Positions 25,934 through 34,302 of a DNA stretch of 64,000 nucleotides are shown piece after piece. The position numbers were made by a program, and so were the translations under genes. Position 1 is the first letter of the stretch. The number at the start of each line of letters is the position of its first letter. The DNA is from Sphingomonas kaistensis (GTDB lineage: Bacteria > Pseudomonadota > Alphaproteobacteria > Sphingomonadales > Sphingomonadaceae): positions 2,782,239 through 2,846,238 of the forward strand of contig NZ_JAATJC010000001.1 in the NCBI RefSeq assembly GCF_011927725.1. The letters are read 5' to 3'. The notes below the pieces were generated by a model. That model did no database searches, had not been told where the DNA came from, and saw only the letters and a list, made by a program, of their open reading frames with translations.

Positions 25934-26413
25934 ATGGACATTCAGGCAAAGGTAGCGGCGCGGCGGGCGGAACTGGCAAGTCAGGACGGAGACGAGGCGC
26001 GCAAGAAGCAGGAGGCCCGCGCTGACCTCGCCCGCCAAGAACAGCAACGTCAGGCTGCTGCACTGGACGCTTTAGTTGCCGAAAAGACGGCCATAGGAGT
26101 GCCGTTACGTCACGAATGCGGAAAGCTATCGATTGCTCACGAGTCGCCGTTGGCCGCACTGGCGCCGACCGATTACGGCCGGAGTGCTTTGGAAAGACTT
26201 CTCAAGACAGAAGCCCGAGCGCGATGGACGTTGACACAAAACTGGTTCTCAATCGGAACAATAGTGGCAGGCATACTTCTACTCCTTCCCGCCTTTCCAG
26301 TCGGTTTGAGTTTACTGGTTCTCGGCATTTGGAGCGGTCGCAATTACAATCACGACAAACGCAAAGCGCTGATTGCAGAGTTCCCAGCTCTTTTTGGTGA
26401 TCTCAAACCTTGA
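25934..26413 (+). CDS. Hypothetical protein with coiled coil and two membrane segments
   Basis: A 159-aa protein. The first ~55 residues form a charged helix rich in Ala, Gln, Arg and Glu (ARRAELASQDGDEARKKQEA), probably a coiled coil. A middle part (IGVPLRHECGKLSIAHESPL) is followed by hydrophobic WFSIGTIVAGILLLLPAF and PVGLSLLVLGIWSG, likely a membrane hairpin. The ATG at 25934 follows GAGG by 6 nt and starts 1 nt after the previous stop, so both proteins are probably made together, perhaps as partners. I recognise no family. Confidence 0.6.
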   Translation: MDIQAKVAARRAELASQDGDEARKKQEARADLARQEQQRQAAALDALVAEKTAIGVPLRHECGKLSIAHESPLAALAPTDYGRSALERLLKTEARARWTLTQNWFSIGTIVAGILLLLPAFPVGLSLLVLGIWSGRNYNHDKRKALIAEFPALFGDLKP

Positions 26414-26419
26414 GCTTGA

Positions 26420-27577
26420 TCACGCCCCGATCAGTTCCCGTCCGATCAGCATCCGGCGGATCTCGTTCGTTCCCGCACCGATGTCGAGCAGCTTGGCGTC
26501 TCGCATGAAGCGTTCGACCGGCCAGTCCTTGGTATAGCCCGCTCCGCCCAGCGCCTGGACCGCCTCGCCCGCCACCTTGAACGCGCTTTCGCTCGCCAGC
26601 AGGATCGCGCCCGCCGCGTCGAAGCGGGTGGTCTTGCCCGCGTCGCAGGCCTTGGCGACCTGATAGACGTAGGCGCGAGCGCTGTTCAGCGCGACATACA
26701 TGTCGGCGATCTTGGCCTGCATCAGCTGCTGCGCGCCGATCGGCTTGCCGAACTGCACCCGCTCGCGCACGAACGGGATGACCACGTCGAGGCAGGCCTG
26801 CATGATGCCGAGCTGGATGCCCGCCAGCACCGTGCGCTCATAATCGAGGCCGCTCATCAGTACCCCGACCCCGCCATTCTCGGGGCCCATGATGTTCTCG
26901 GCCGGCACGAGGCAATCGTCGAACACCAATTCGCTGGTCGGCGAGCCGCGCATGCCAACCTTGTCGATCTTCTGGCCGATGGAGAAACCCTCCATGCCCT
27001 TTTCGATCAGGAAGGTGGTGATGCCGCGGCTGCCGGCGTCGGGCGTCGTCTTGGCATAAACCACCAGCACGTCGGCATAAGCGCCGTTGGTGATCCAGAA
27101 CTTGGTGCCGTTGAGGCGATAGCCATTGCCCGACTTCTCGGCCTTAAGCTTCATCGACACGACGTCGGACCCGGCGCCCGCCTCGCTCATCGCCAGCGCG
27201 CCGACCTTGGTGCCGTCGATCAGGCCGGGCAGGTACTTCTTCTTCTGCTCGTCGTTCGCCCAGCGGCGGATCTGGTTGACGCACAGGTTGGAGTGCGCGC
27301 CGTAGCTGAGGCCCACCGAGGCCGAAGCGCGGGCGACTTCCTCCTGCGCCACGACATGCTCGAGGTAGCCGAGGCCAAGCCCGCCCCACTCCTCCTCGAC
27401 CGTGATTCCGTGAAGGCCGAGTTCGCCCATCTCTGGCCACAGTTCGATCGGGAAGCGGTCGTTGTGATCGATCTCCGCCGCGATCGGCTGGATGCGGTCG
27501 GCCGCGAAGCGCTGCGTGGACTCGCGGATGGTATCGGCCATCTCGCCGAGGTCGAAGTCGAGGGTCGGTGCTGACAT
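26420..27577 (-). CDS. ivd: Isovaleryl-CoA dehydrogenase
   Basis: A 385-aa acyl-CoA dehydrogenase. N-terminal alpha domain, FAD-binding beta domain with [13 protein letters not shown] and [18 protein letters not shown], and a C-terminal alpha domain with [20 protein letters not shown]. The catalytic base Glu is at ~247 in [11 protein letters not shown], the position and context that distinguish IVD from most other acyl-CoA dehydrogenases. It oxidises isovaleryl-CoA to 3-methylcrotonyl-CoA, the substrate of MccAB encoded downstream on the same strand. The start at 27577 has no strong ribosome binding site. It is divergent from the thiolase. Confidence 0.92.
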   Translation of the reverse strand: MSAPTLDFDLGEMADTIRESTQRFAADRIQPIAAEIDHNDRFPIELWPEMGELGLHGITVEEEWGGLGLGYLEHVVAQEEVARASASVGLSYGAHSNLCVNQIRRWANDEQKKKYLPGLIDGTKVGALAMSEAGAGSDVVSMKLKAEKSGNGYRLNGTKFWITNGAYADVLVVYAKTTPDAGSRGITTFLIEKGMEGFSIGQKIDKVGMRGSPTSELVFDDCLVPAENIMGPENGGVGVLMSGLDYERTVLAGIQLGIMQACLDVVIPFVRERVQFGKPIGAQQLMQAKIADMYVALNSARAYVYQVAKACDAGKTTRFDAAGAILLASESAFKVAGEAVQALGGAGYTKDWPVERFMRDAKLLDIGAGTNEIRRMLIGRELIGA

Positions 27578-27667
27578 GACGTCGGCGCTAGCAGAGGGGC
27601 TAAGACTTGGACAAGGCGGCCCGAATGCTTATTGCAGTGCAACATTCTTCTCACGGAGTCCGCTGTC

Positions 27668-28858
27668 ATGGCCACCGCATCCGATAACGTCGTCATCCTC
27701 TCCTATGCCCGCACCCCGATGGGAGCGATGCAGGGCGCGCTGGCCGACGTCAGCGCGACCGATCTTGGCGCCACCGCGGTCAAGGCGGCGGTCGAGCGGG
27801 CCGGAGTCGACGGCGGCGACATCGACCGCATTTACATGGGCTGCGTGCTTCCGGCCGGCCTCGGCCAGGCCCCGGCGCGGCAGGCGGCGATCAAGGCGGG
27901 ACTTCCGACCAGCGTCCAGGCGACCACCGTCAACAAGGTCTGCGGCTCGGGCATGCAGACCGTGATCATGGGCGCCGAGGCGATCCTCACCGGCAATGCC
28001 GACGTCATCGTCGCCGGCGGCATGGAGAGCATGACCAACGCGCCCTACCTCCTCAAGAAGCACCGCAGCGGCGCGCGCATCGGCCATGACAAGATCTACG
28101 ACCACATGTTCCTCGACGGGCTCGAAGACGCCTATGAGGAAGGCCGCGCGATGGGCAGCTTCGCCCAAGCCACCGCCAACGACTATCAGCTGACCCGCGA
28201 AGGCATGGACGCCTATGCGATCGAAAGCCTCAACCGCGCCAAGTCGGCGATCGACGGCGGCGGGTTCAAGGATGAGATCGTCGCGGTGACGGTGAAGAGC
28301 CGCGCCGGAGAGACGGTGGTCGACACCGACGAAGCCCCGGGCCGTGGCCGCCCCGACAAGATTCCGCAGCTCAAGCCCGCCTTCGACAAGGAAGGCACGA
28401 TCACCGCGGCGACCAGCTCGTCCATCTCCGACGGCGCCGCCGCGGTCGTCCTCGCCCGCGAGTCGGATGCATCGGCCAAGGGGCTGACCCCGGTCGCCCG
28501 CATCGTCGCCACCGCCGCCCACGCCCAGGCCCCGGCCGAATTCACGATCGCCCCGATCGGCGCGATCCACAAGGTGCTCGACAAGGCTGGCTGGTCGATC
28601 GGCGAAGTCGACCTGTTCGAGGTCAACGAGGCATTTGCCTGCGTCGCCATGTTCGCGATGAAGGACCTCGGCATCGGCCACGACAAGATCAACGTCCACG
28701 GCGGCGCCACCGCGCTCGGTCACCCGATCGGCGCCAGCGGCACCCGCATTATCGTCACCTTGCTCAACGCGCTGAAACAAAAGGGCCTGAAGCGCGGCAT
28801 CGCCAGCCTTTGCATCGGCGGCGGCGAAGCCACGGCGGTGGCGGTCGAACTGCTGTAA
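27668..28858 (+). CDS. Acetyl-CoA C-acetyltransferase (thiolase II)
   Basis: A 396-aa thiolase with all active-site elements: Cys-92 in NKVCGSGMQ, His-352 in GHPIGASG and Cys-382 in LCIGGGEATA. It makes or cleaves acetoacetyl-CoA; next to ivd and near mcc genes it probably completes leucine/ketone-body breakdown, since HMG-CoA cleavage yields acetoacetate. It could also serve polyhydroxybutyrate synthesis (PhaA-like). The ATG at 27668 has GGAG 9 nt upstream; upstream in-frame ATG at 27632 is not favoured. Divergent from ivd, 90 nt apart, possibly with a shared control region. Confidence 0.92.
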   Translation: MATASDNVVILSYARTPMGAMQGALADVSATDLGATAVKAAVERAGVDGGDIDRIYMGCVLPAGLGQAPARQAAIKAGLPTSVQATTVNKVCGSGMQTVIMGAEAILTGNADVIVAGGMESMTNAPYLLKKHRSGARIGHDKIYDHMFLDGLEDAYEEGRAMGSFAQATANDYQLTREGMDAYAIESLNRAKSAIDGGGFKDEIVAVTVKSRAGETVVDTDEAPGRGRPDKIPQLKPAFDKEGTITAATSSSISDGAAAVVLARESDASAKGLTPVARIVATAAHAQAPAEFTIAPIGAIHKVLDKAGWSIGEVDLFEVNEAFACVAMFAMKDLGIGHDKINVHGGATALGHPIGASGTRIIVTLLNALKQKGLKRGIASLCIGGGEATAVAVELL

Positions 28859-28891
28859 GCCAGAGGCTCCCCGGTTGCGGCCGGGGAGCTT

Positions 28892-29365
28892 TCAATCCTC
28901 GACCGTCTCACCCTCGGCGACGCCCCACAGGTCGGCCACCTTGATGTGGCCCTCGCGCTTGCCGAACCTGATGTGGCACCAGCCCTCGCCGCATTCGTCG
29001 ATGCGGCCGACCACGCCGGGTTCCGCAAGGTAGCGGACCCGGCTGCCGTCGTCGGCGCTGGCGCGAACCGGGCGGGGCTCGCTGCCCTTGACGATCGCGG
29101 TGCGGGTGTCGCTCAGCATGGTCCGCAGCATCCAGCCGCGGGTGCCCTCGCTATCCTCGATCAACCGCCAGTTCTCGTGGATCTTGAGGACCCGGATCGG
29201 CAGGTCGCGCCGCTTGTAGAGCCAGATGCCGGGATAAGTGCGGGCCGGGCCGGTGCGCATCATCGCTTCGCCGCTGCTGATCGACGCCCAGTAAGGCACC
29301 GCGCGGTCCTGCGCCGACGCGCCCGCCGCCAGCCCCAGCAGCACCAGTCCGGCCAGCCGCTTCAT
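28892..29365 (-). CDS. Periplasmic SH3-domain protein
   Basis: A 157-aa secreted protein: signal peptide (MKRLAGLVLLGLAAGASAQ, cleavage after ASA) and two SH3-like repeats, one with MRTGPARTYPGIWLYKRRD (~36-95) and one ending GEGWCHIRFGKREGHIKVAD (~96-150). SH3_4-type proteins bind cell-wall or serve as periplasmic adaptors. The ATG at 29365 overlaps the stop of the upstream nitronate monooxygenase gene; a GTG one codon earlier is possible. No enzymatic function is expected. Confidence 0.82.
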   Translation of the reverse strand: MKRLAGLVLLGLAAGASAQDRAVPYWASISSGEAMMRTGPARTYPGIWLYKRRDLPIRVLKIHENWRLIEDSEGTRGWMLRTMLSDTRTAIVKGSEPRPVRASADDGSRVRYLAEPGVVGRIDECGEGWCHIRFGKREGHIKVADLWGVAEGETVED

Positions 29366-30771
29366 CACGCGCCGGTCCGGATCCGTTCCACCAGCTGCCC
29401 CACGGTGGGGACGAAGCCGTTCGAATAGAAGGGGTCGGTCTTGAACCGGAAGGCCGAATGGCCGGCGAACATCAGGTTGTTGTCGACCGGCCCGCCGTGG
29501 GCGATATCCTGCAGCGTCTTCTGGATGCAGAAGCTGCGCGGGTCCGCCAGCCGGCCGGTGGAGTTCTTCTCATTGTCGGCCCAGCTCGAGAAGCTGCACT
29601 GGCTGAGGCAGCCCATGCAGTCGGCCTGGTCCTTGCGGATGACCTTTTCTTCCTCCGGCGTGACGAACACCAAAGTGTCGTCGGGGGTCTTCATCGCCTG
29701 GGTGAAGCCGGCGCCATAATATTCGCGCGCGTGCTGCAGGTCGCCCTTGGTCACCCAGTAATTCTTCTTGGTGCCGATTCCGACGTCCAGCTCGAACATG
29801 TGGTCGCCCACGGCCTCCTTGGTGAAGGCGATCTGGCGATGCGAGCGCGCTTCCAGGTTGCGCAGGAACGGCGTGCGCACGGCCGAGCTGTAGAAGCCGG
29901 TCGGCGAGAATTTGTGCAGCAGGACGTCGCCCTCCTCCAGCGTGGTCAGGCGCGCCTTCCACTCGGGCGGGATCGGGCTTTCCTGGGTCAGCAGCGGGCG
30001 GGTGCCGAACTGGAACATGATCGCGCCAAGCTCGGGGTTGTCGATCCAGTCTTCCCATTCGTCGAGCCGCCACACGCCGCCGGCCATGACGATCGGAACG
30101 CTGTCGGGCACGCCGCATTCGCGCATCATCGTGCGCAGCTCGGCGACGCGGGGAAGCGGCGCCTGCGGGACCTTGGGGTCTTCGGCGTTGCTCAGCCCGT
30201 TGTGGCCGCCGGCCAGCCACGGATCCTCGTAGACCACGCCCGACAGATAGTCGGCGAACTTGGAATAAGCGCGCTTCCACAAGGCGCGGAACGCGCGGCC
30301 AGAGCTGACGATCGGCAGGTAGGAGACGCCGTAGGAGGCGGCGATCTCGGACAGCTTGTAGGGCATGCCGGCGCCGCAGGTGACGCCCGCGACCTTGCCG
30401 CGGGTCCGCTCCAGCACGCCGTGGAGGATCGGCTGCGCGCCGCCCATTTCCCACAGCACGTTGATGTTGATGGCGCCCTTGCCGTTCGACATCTCGTAGG
30501 CGCGCTCGACCTGCGTCACCGCGCCGTCGATGGCGTACTTGATCAATTCCTCGTGGCGTTCGCGGCGGGTCATGCCGCTGTACACCTGCGGGATGATCCG
30601 CCCTTCGGGATCATAGCTGTCGGCGTTGACCGCGCTGACCGTGCCGATACCGCCGGCGGCCGCCCACGCGCCCGAGCTCATGTGGTTGGTGGCCGAGACC
30701 CCCTTGCCGCCCTCGACCAGCGGCCACACGTCGCGCCCGCGGTAGTTGATCGGCGACAAACCCTTGAACAC
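29365..30771 (-). CDS. Nitronate monooxygenase-family flavoenzyme with Cys-rich segment
   Basis: A 468-aa member of the NMO/2-nitropropane dioxygenase TIM-barrel family: SGAWAAAGGIGTVSAVN near the start, GVTCGAGMPYKLSEIAASYG, VMAGGVWRLDEWEDW and GAIMFQFGTRPLLT. A C-terminal CMGCLSQC (three Cys in a CxxCxxxC pattern) followed by SWADNEKNSTG is typical of the long sphingomonad subgroup and may bind a metal. It is predicted to use FMN; the true substrate is unknown. The start is GTG at 30771, 7 nt after GGGAG; the longer frame to 30819 has no ribosome binding site. Confidence 0.82.
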   Translation of the reverse strand: MFKGLSPINYRGRDVWPLVEGGKGVSATNHMSSGAWAAAGGIGTVSAVNADSYDPEGRIIPQVYSGMTRRERHEELIKYAIDGAVTQVERAYEMSNGKGAININVLWEMGGAQPILHGVLERTRGKVAGVTCGAGMPYKLSEIAASYGVSYLPIVSSGRAFRALWKRAYSKFADYLSGVVYEDPWLAGGHNGLSNAEDPKVPQAPLPRVAELRTMMRECGVPDSVPIVMAGGVWRLDEWEDWIDNPELGAIMFQFGTRPLLTQESPIPPEWKARLTTLEEGDVLLHKFSPTGFYSSAVRTPFLRNLEARSHRQIAFTKEAVGDHMFELDVGIGTKKNYWVTKGDLQHAREYYGAGFTQAMKTPDDTLVFVTPEEEKVIRKDQADCMGCLSQCSFSSWADNEKNSTGRLADPRSFCIQKTLQDIAHGGPVDNNLMFAGHSAFRFKTDPFYSNGFVPTVGQLVERIRTGA

Positions 30772-30833
30772 GTCGGCACTCCCAGTTCTTTGCGAAACAG
30801 CGCCTATACTCCGGCCCACCGCAGCCCCAAACG

Positions 30834-30868
30834 AAAAAGGGGCTGCTGGACCATTGCCCAGCAGCCCC
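30834..30868 (-). terminator. Intrinsic terminator of the glycine-zipper gene
   Basis: An 11-bp perfect stem (30839-30849 with 30858-30868) followed on the minus strand by TTTTTCG. It lies 20 nt past the stop of the gene at 30889. Confidence 0.85.
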
Positions 30869-30888
30869 CCCTAAGCGACGCCCCTCGC

Positions 30889-31299
30889 TTAGTAGCGATA
30901 GCCGTAGTTGTTGTTCCGGCGGTTGCAGCTGTCCTTGTCGACCTTGCGGCCCAGCAGGGCGCCTACCGCGCCACCGATGATGGCACCGGTCGCACCGCTG
31001 CCACCGCGGCGGTTGCCGTAATAATCGTAGCTGCGACGGCCACCGGCGATCTGGCTTCCGACCACCGCGCCGGCGACGCCGCCGACGATGGTGCCGGTCG
31101 TGCCCGAGCAACGGTTGCCGTAATAGGTCTGGCCGTTGTAGCCGCGCTGGTAGTTGTTGTAGCCGTTGTAGCCGCGCTGATAAGTGTTGCTGTAGCCACC
31201 GTTATACCCGCCGTAGCCGGGATAATATTGCGCGCTGGCGGCGCCCGGAATGGCGACGAGCGAGGCGGCAGCGGCGGCGATGATGAACTTGTTGACCAT
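30889..31299 (-). CDS. Secreted glycine-zipper (2TM) domain protein
   Basis: A 136-aa exported protein. Signal peptide (~1-23, cleavage after ASA), then a Tyr/Gly/Asn-rich stretch with repeated YQRGYNGYNNYQRGYNG-like units (~25-60), then a glycine-zipper domain in two halves (TIVGGVAGAVVGSQIAGG and ATGAIIGGAVGALLGRK). Such proteins associate with the outer membrane or envelope. The ATG at 31299 follows AGGAG by 8 nt. It has its own terminator. Exact role unknown. Confidence 0.83.
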   Translation of the reverse strand: MVNKFIIAAAAASLVAIPGAASAQYYPGYGGYNGGYSNTYQRGYNGYNNYQRGYNGQTYYGNRCSGTTGTIVGGVAGAVVGSQIAGGRRSYDYYGNRRGGSGATGAIIGGAVGALLGRKVDKDSCNRRNNNYGYRY

Positions 31300-31381
31300 G
31301 AGCTTGGCTCCTTTGCGTTGGAGCCGTTCTGGGCCTTTCGCCGTGTCGCTTGCCTGAACCGCGCTGTTGGCGTTCGTTCAG

Positions 31382-32233
31382 CTAGGCGAGCGCGAAATCG
31401 AGCCCGATATCGACCGCCGGAGCCGATTGCGTGATCCGCCCGACCGACACGTAGGTGACGCCGGTTTCGGCAATCGCGCGGATGGTGTCGAGGCGCACCC
31501 CGCCCGACGCCTCCAGCGGCACCCGCCCGGCGACCAGCGCCACCGCCTCGCGCAATACCGGCGGGGCCATATTGTCGAGCAGCAGGCGGTCGGCACCGGC
31601 CGCAAGGGCCGGCTCGATCTGCTCCACCCGGTCGACCTCGACCTGCACCGGCAGACTGGAACCATAGGCCCGCGCGCGGGCGACGGCCGCCTCGACCGAG
31701 CCATTCACAGCGACGTGATTGTCCTTGATCAGCAGCCCGTCGTCGAGCCGCATCCGGTGATTCTGCGCCCCGCCCATCCGCGCCGCATATTTCTCCAGCA
31801 CCCGCAGGCCGGGGATGGTCTTGCGGGTGTCGAGCAGGATCGCGCCGGTGCCCTCAATCGCATCGACATAGCGGCGGGTGAGCGTGGCGATACCCGACAG
31901 GTGCTGCAGCGTGTTGAGCGCCGCGCGCTCGGCGGTCAGCATCAAGGCCGCTTTGCCCTCGATCCGCATCAGCACCGTTCCGGCCGGCACGCGCATGCCA
32001 TCGGCGATGGCGCACTCCAGGATGACGTCGGGATCGAGCCGGCGGAAGAAGGCGGCAGCGATCTCGATTCCCGCGACCACGATCTCCTCGCGGCAATTCA
32101 TGGTGGCGGTGAAGCGCGCCTCCGCCGGGATGGTCGCGGCCGAGGTGACGTCCCCGCCCTCGCCCATGTCCTCGGCCAGGGTGCGGGTGACGAAGTCGTG
32201 CATGTCGAAGCCGTTGATCATGGCATCGCTCAT
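31382..32233 (-). CDS. nadC: Nicotinate-nucleotide pyrophosphorylase (quinolinate phosphoribosyltransferase)
   Basis: A 283-aa NadC: N-terminal domain with LAEDMGEGGDVTSAATIPAE, then the barrel with TLQHLSGIATLTRRYVDAI, LDTRKTIPGLRVLEKYA (substrate-binding Arg and Lys), GGAQNHRMRLDDGLLIKDNH and EVDRVEQIEPALAAGAD. It forms nicotinate mononucleotide from quinolinate in NAD synthesis. The ATG at 32233 or 32221 could be the start; neither has a clear ribosome binding site. It is 20 nt downstream of a metallophosphoesterase gene and probably co-transcribed with it. Confidence 0.95.
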   Translation of the reverse strand: MSDAMINGFDMHDFVTRTLAEDMGEGGDVTSAATIPAEARFTATMNCREEIVVAGIEIAAAFFRRLDPDVILECAIADGMRVPAGTVLMRIEGKAALMLTAERAALNTLQHLSGIATLTRRYVDAIEGTGAILLDTRKTIPGLRVLEKYAARMGGAQNHRMRLDDGLLIKDNHVAVNGSVEAAVARARAYGSSLPVQVEVDRVEQIEPALAAGADRLLLDNMAPPVLREAVALVAGRVPLEASGGVRLDTIRAIAETGVTYVSVGRITQSAPAVDIGLDFALA

Positions 32234-32253
32234 GGAGCGGGGGAGCCGCGGGC

Positions 32254-33099
32254 TCAAGCCTCGGCGGGGTCCGCCAGCACCTCGGCCCGGTGCCAGGCGC
32301 CGTCCTCCTTGGTGAAACGGGTCGGTTCGGCGGTCTCGAACGAGTCGCCGGTCCAGCGCTTGAGGCCGAGCGCCACCGCGCCGGGCTCGACCTCGAGGAT
32401 GTTGAAGCTCTGTTCCTCTTCGCGCGTGCGGACGGAGGTAGCGGTGCCGGCCTGCACCACCAGGGCTCCGCCGGCGCGAGTCACCAGGTCCCGTGCGTGA
32501 TGGGTCGAGGCGCGATGGTTGTGCCCGGCGAGCAGGAGATCGATCCCAAGCTCGTTCACCACGTCGAGCGCCTTCTCCTGCCGCCCGACCGGACGCCCGA
32601 GGATGCCCTCGTCGCTGACCGGCAGCGCGAACAGCGGATGGTGGGTGACTAGCACCTTGAGGTCGCCTTGCGGTGCTTCCTCGAAATGGCGGCAGACGAA
32701 ATCGCGCTGCTCCGAATTGATCCGCCCGTCCTTGATCGTCAGCGACCGCGCGGTGTTGAGGCCGAGGACCGACACCCCGTCCATCCGGTGCCAGGGGCAC
32801 AGGGTTTCGTCGATATACTTCTTGTAGCGGGCGAGCGGCGACAGGAAGCGGCGGAACACGTCGTACAGCGGCACGTCGTGGTTGCCCGGAACCGCCAGCA
32901 TCTCGTGCCCCGCGTCGCGCAATTTCTCGAGGAAGCGGCAGGCCTCCTGATATTGCTCGGTCTTCGCGCGCTGGGTGAAATCGCCGCTGATGATGACGAG
33001 GTCGGGGGCGGCGGAGTCGACCTCGGCCAGGACGGCGGCGACGATCCTCTCGTCGTGCGCGCCGAAGTGAAGGTCGGAAAGATGTACGATACGGGCCAT
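32254..33099 (-). CDS. Calcineurin-like metallophosphoesterase
   Basis: A 281-aa protein with the full metallophosphoesterase motif set: DLHFG (~8-12), GDFTQ (~39), GNHDVPL (~73), a VTHHPLF segment and GHNHRAST near residue 195. The family includes cyclic-nucleotide phosphodiesterases (CpdA-like), to which this is most similar in length and GDFTQRA phrase. The substrate cannot be fixed from sequence. The gene precedes nadC on the same strand. Confidence 0.88.
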   Translation of the reverse strand: MARIVHLSDLHFGAHDERIVAAVLAEVDSAAPDLVIISGDFTQRAKTEQYQEACRFLEKLRDAGHEMLAVPGNHDVPLYDVFRRFLSPLARYKKYIDETLCPWHRMDGVSVLGLNTARSLTIKDGRINSEQRDFVCRHFEEAPQGDLKVLVTHHPLFALPVSDEGILGRPVGRQEKALDVVNELGIDLLLAGHNHRASTHHARDLVTRAGGALVVQAGTATSVRTREEEQSFNILEVEPGAVALGLKRWTGDSFETAEPTRFTKEDGAWHRAEVLADPAEA

Positions 33100-33163
33100 G
33101 GGGTCACAATGCGCCGACGGGGCGGCTTGTTTCGTGCCGCCTCGCGCTTAGGGTGCCGAGCCC

Positions 33164-34231
33164 ATGGACCGCACCACCGCAAACACCGGCACGCGCGAGG
33201 TGTCGGAGCGCCTTCGCTTCGACGAGGCCGCGCTCGGACGCTGGCTTGAAGCGCATGTCGACGGGTTCGCCGGACCGCTGGTCGTCAGCCAGTTCAAGGG
33301 CGGCCAGTCCAACCCGACCTACAAGCTCGACACGCCGGCCGCCTCCTACGTCCTGCGCCGCAAGCCGCCGGGCAAGACGCTTCCGGGCGCCCATGCGGTG
33401 GACCGCGAATATAAGGTGATGGCGGCGCTGGGCGCGCAAGGTTTCCCGGTCCCCTGCGTCCACGGCCTGTGCGAGGACGAGGGGATCATCGGTACCGCCT
33501 TCTTCGTCATGGACATGGTGCCGGGGCGGATCGTGTGGGAGGCGCAGTTTCCCGGCCTGACGCCCGTCGAGCGGGCTGCGCACTTCGACGCGATGAACGC
33601 GACCATTGCGCGGCTGCACGGCTACGACCCCGCCGCGATCGGGCTCGGCGACTATGGCAGGGCCGGCGGCTTCGTCGAGCGGCAGGTCGCCCGCTGGTCG
33701 AAGCAGTATCTCGGCGACGTCGAGGCCGGGCGCAACGAGGACATGGACCGGCTAGTCGACTGGCTGGGCACCCACCTTCCGCCCGACAGCGGGGACAGCC
33801 GCGTCATCCACGGCGATTATCGCTGCGACAACATGATCTTCGATGCCGCCGATCCGCAGGTCCGGGCGGTGCTCGACTGGGAATTGTCGACGCTCGGCGA
33901 TCCCGAAAGCGACTTCGTCTACCATTGCATGATGTACCGCATGCCGGCCGGGCTGTTCACCGGCCTTGGCGGACTCGACCTGGGCTCGCTCGGCATCCCA
34001 AGCGAGGAAGACTATGTCGCCGCCTATTGCCGCCGCACCGGGCGCAAGGGCATCCCGGCGTTCGACTACCTGATGGTGTTCAACCTGTTCCGGCTGGCCG
34101 CCATCATCCACGGCATCAAGGGCCGCCTCGCCCGCGGCAATGCGTCGAGCGCGCACGCCGCGGAGAGCGCCAAGGTCCTCGAGCCGCTGGCCGCCATGGC
34201 CTGGGCACAGGCCGAACAGGCCCGGCTCTAG
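33164..34231 (+). CDS. Phosphotransferase-family protein (ACAD10/11 kinase-domain-like)
   Basis: A 355-aa APH/choline-kinase-fold protein: VSQFKGGQSNPTYKLDT (nucleotide-binding loop), YVLRRKPPGKTLPGAH, VIHGDYRCDNMIFD with the catalytic Asp (~217), and AVLDWELSTLGDPESDFVYH with the metal-binding Asp. This pattern matches the kinase domain of ACAD10/11-like proteins, which take part in breakdown of 4-hydroxy acyl-CoAs, often beside acyl-CoA dehydrogenases as in this region. The ATG at 33164 has no strong ribosome binding site. Divergent from the metallophosphoesterase. Confidence 0.85.
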   Translation: MDRTTANTGTREVSERLRFDEAALGRWLEAHVDGFAGPLVVSQFKGGQSNPTYKLDTPAASYVLRRKPPGKTLPGAHAVDREYKVMAALGAQGFPVPCVHGLCEDEGIIGTAFFVMDMVPGRIVWEAQFPGLTPVERAAHFDAMNATIARLHGYDPAAIGLGDYGRAGGFVERQVARWSKQYLGDVEAGRNEDMDRLVDWLGTHLPPDSGDSRVIHGDYRCDNMIFDAADPQVRAVLDWELSTLGDPESDFVYHCMMYRMPAGLFTGLGGLDLGSLGIPSEEDYVAAYCRRTGRKGIPAFDYLMVFNLFRLAAIIHGIKGRLARGNASSAHAAESAKVLEPLAAMAWAQAEQARL

Positions 34232-34237
34232 CGAAAA

Positions 34238-34264
34238 GGCCGCCCCGGTACTCCCGGAGCGGCC
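34238..34264 (+). terminator. Hairpin terminator after the phosphotransferase gene
   Basis: A GGCCGC-CCGG / CCGG-GCGGCC stem with one mismatch and a TACTC loop lies 7 nt after the stop. The T-rich tail (CCCTTCGCCTT) is weak; flanked by AAAA on the left, it may act in both directions. Confidence 0.5.
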
Positions 34265-34302
34265 CCTTCGCCTTACTTCAGCGGCCCCTTCACCTTACTT
34301 CA
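34261..34302. repeat. Tandem ~22-bp duplication covering the 3' end of the M3 peptidase gene
   Basis: GGCCCCTTCGCCTTACTTCA (34261-34280) is followed by GGCCCCTTCACCTTACTTCA (34283-34302), one mismatch. The second copy contains the stop codon (TTA at 34295) and last codons of the peptidase gene; the first is a non-coding copy just downstream. Confidence 0.8.

Noticed and set aside
31382..32800. 472-aa frame ending in nadC
   Set aside because: The N-terminal part is a shadow of the metallophosphoesterase gene in another frame; NadC homology starts at 32233.
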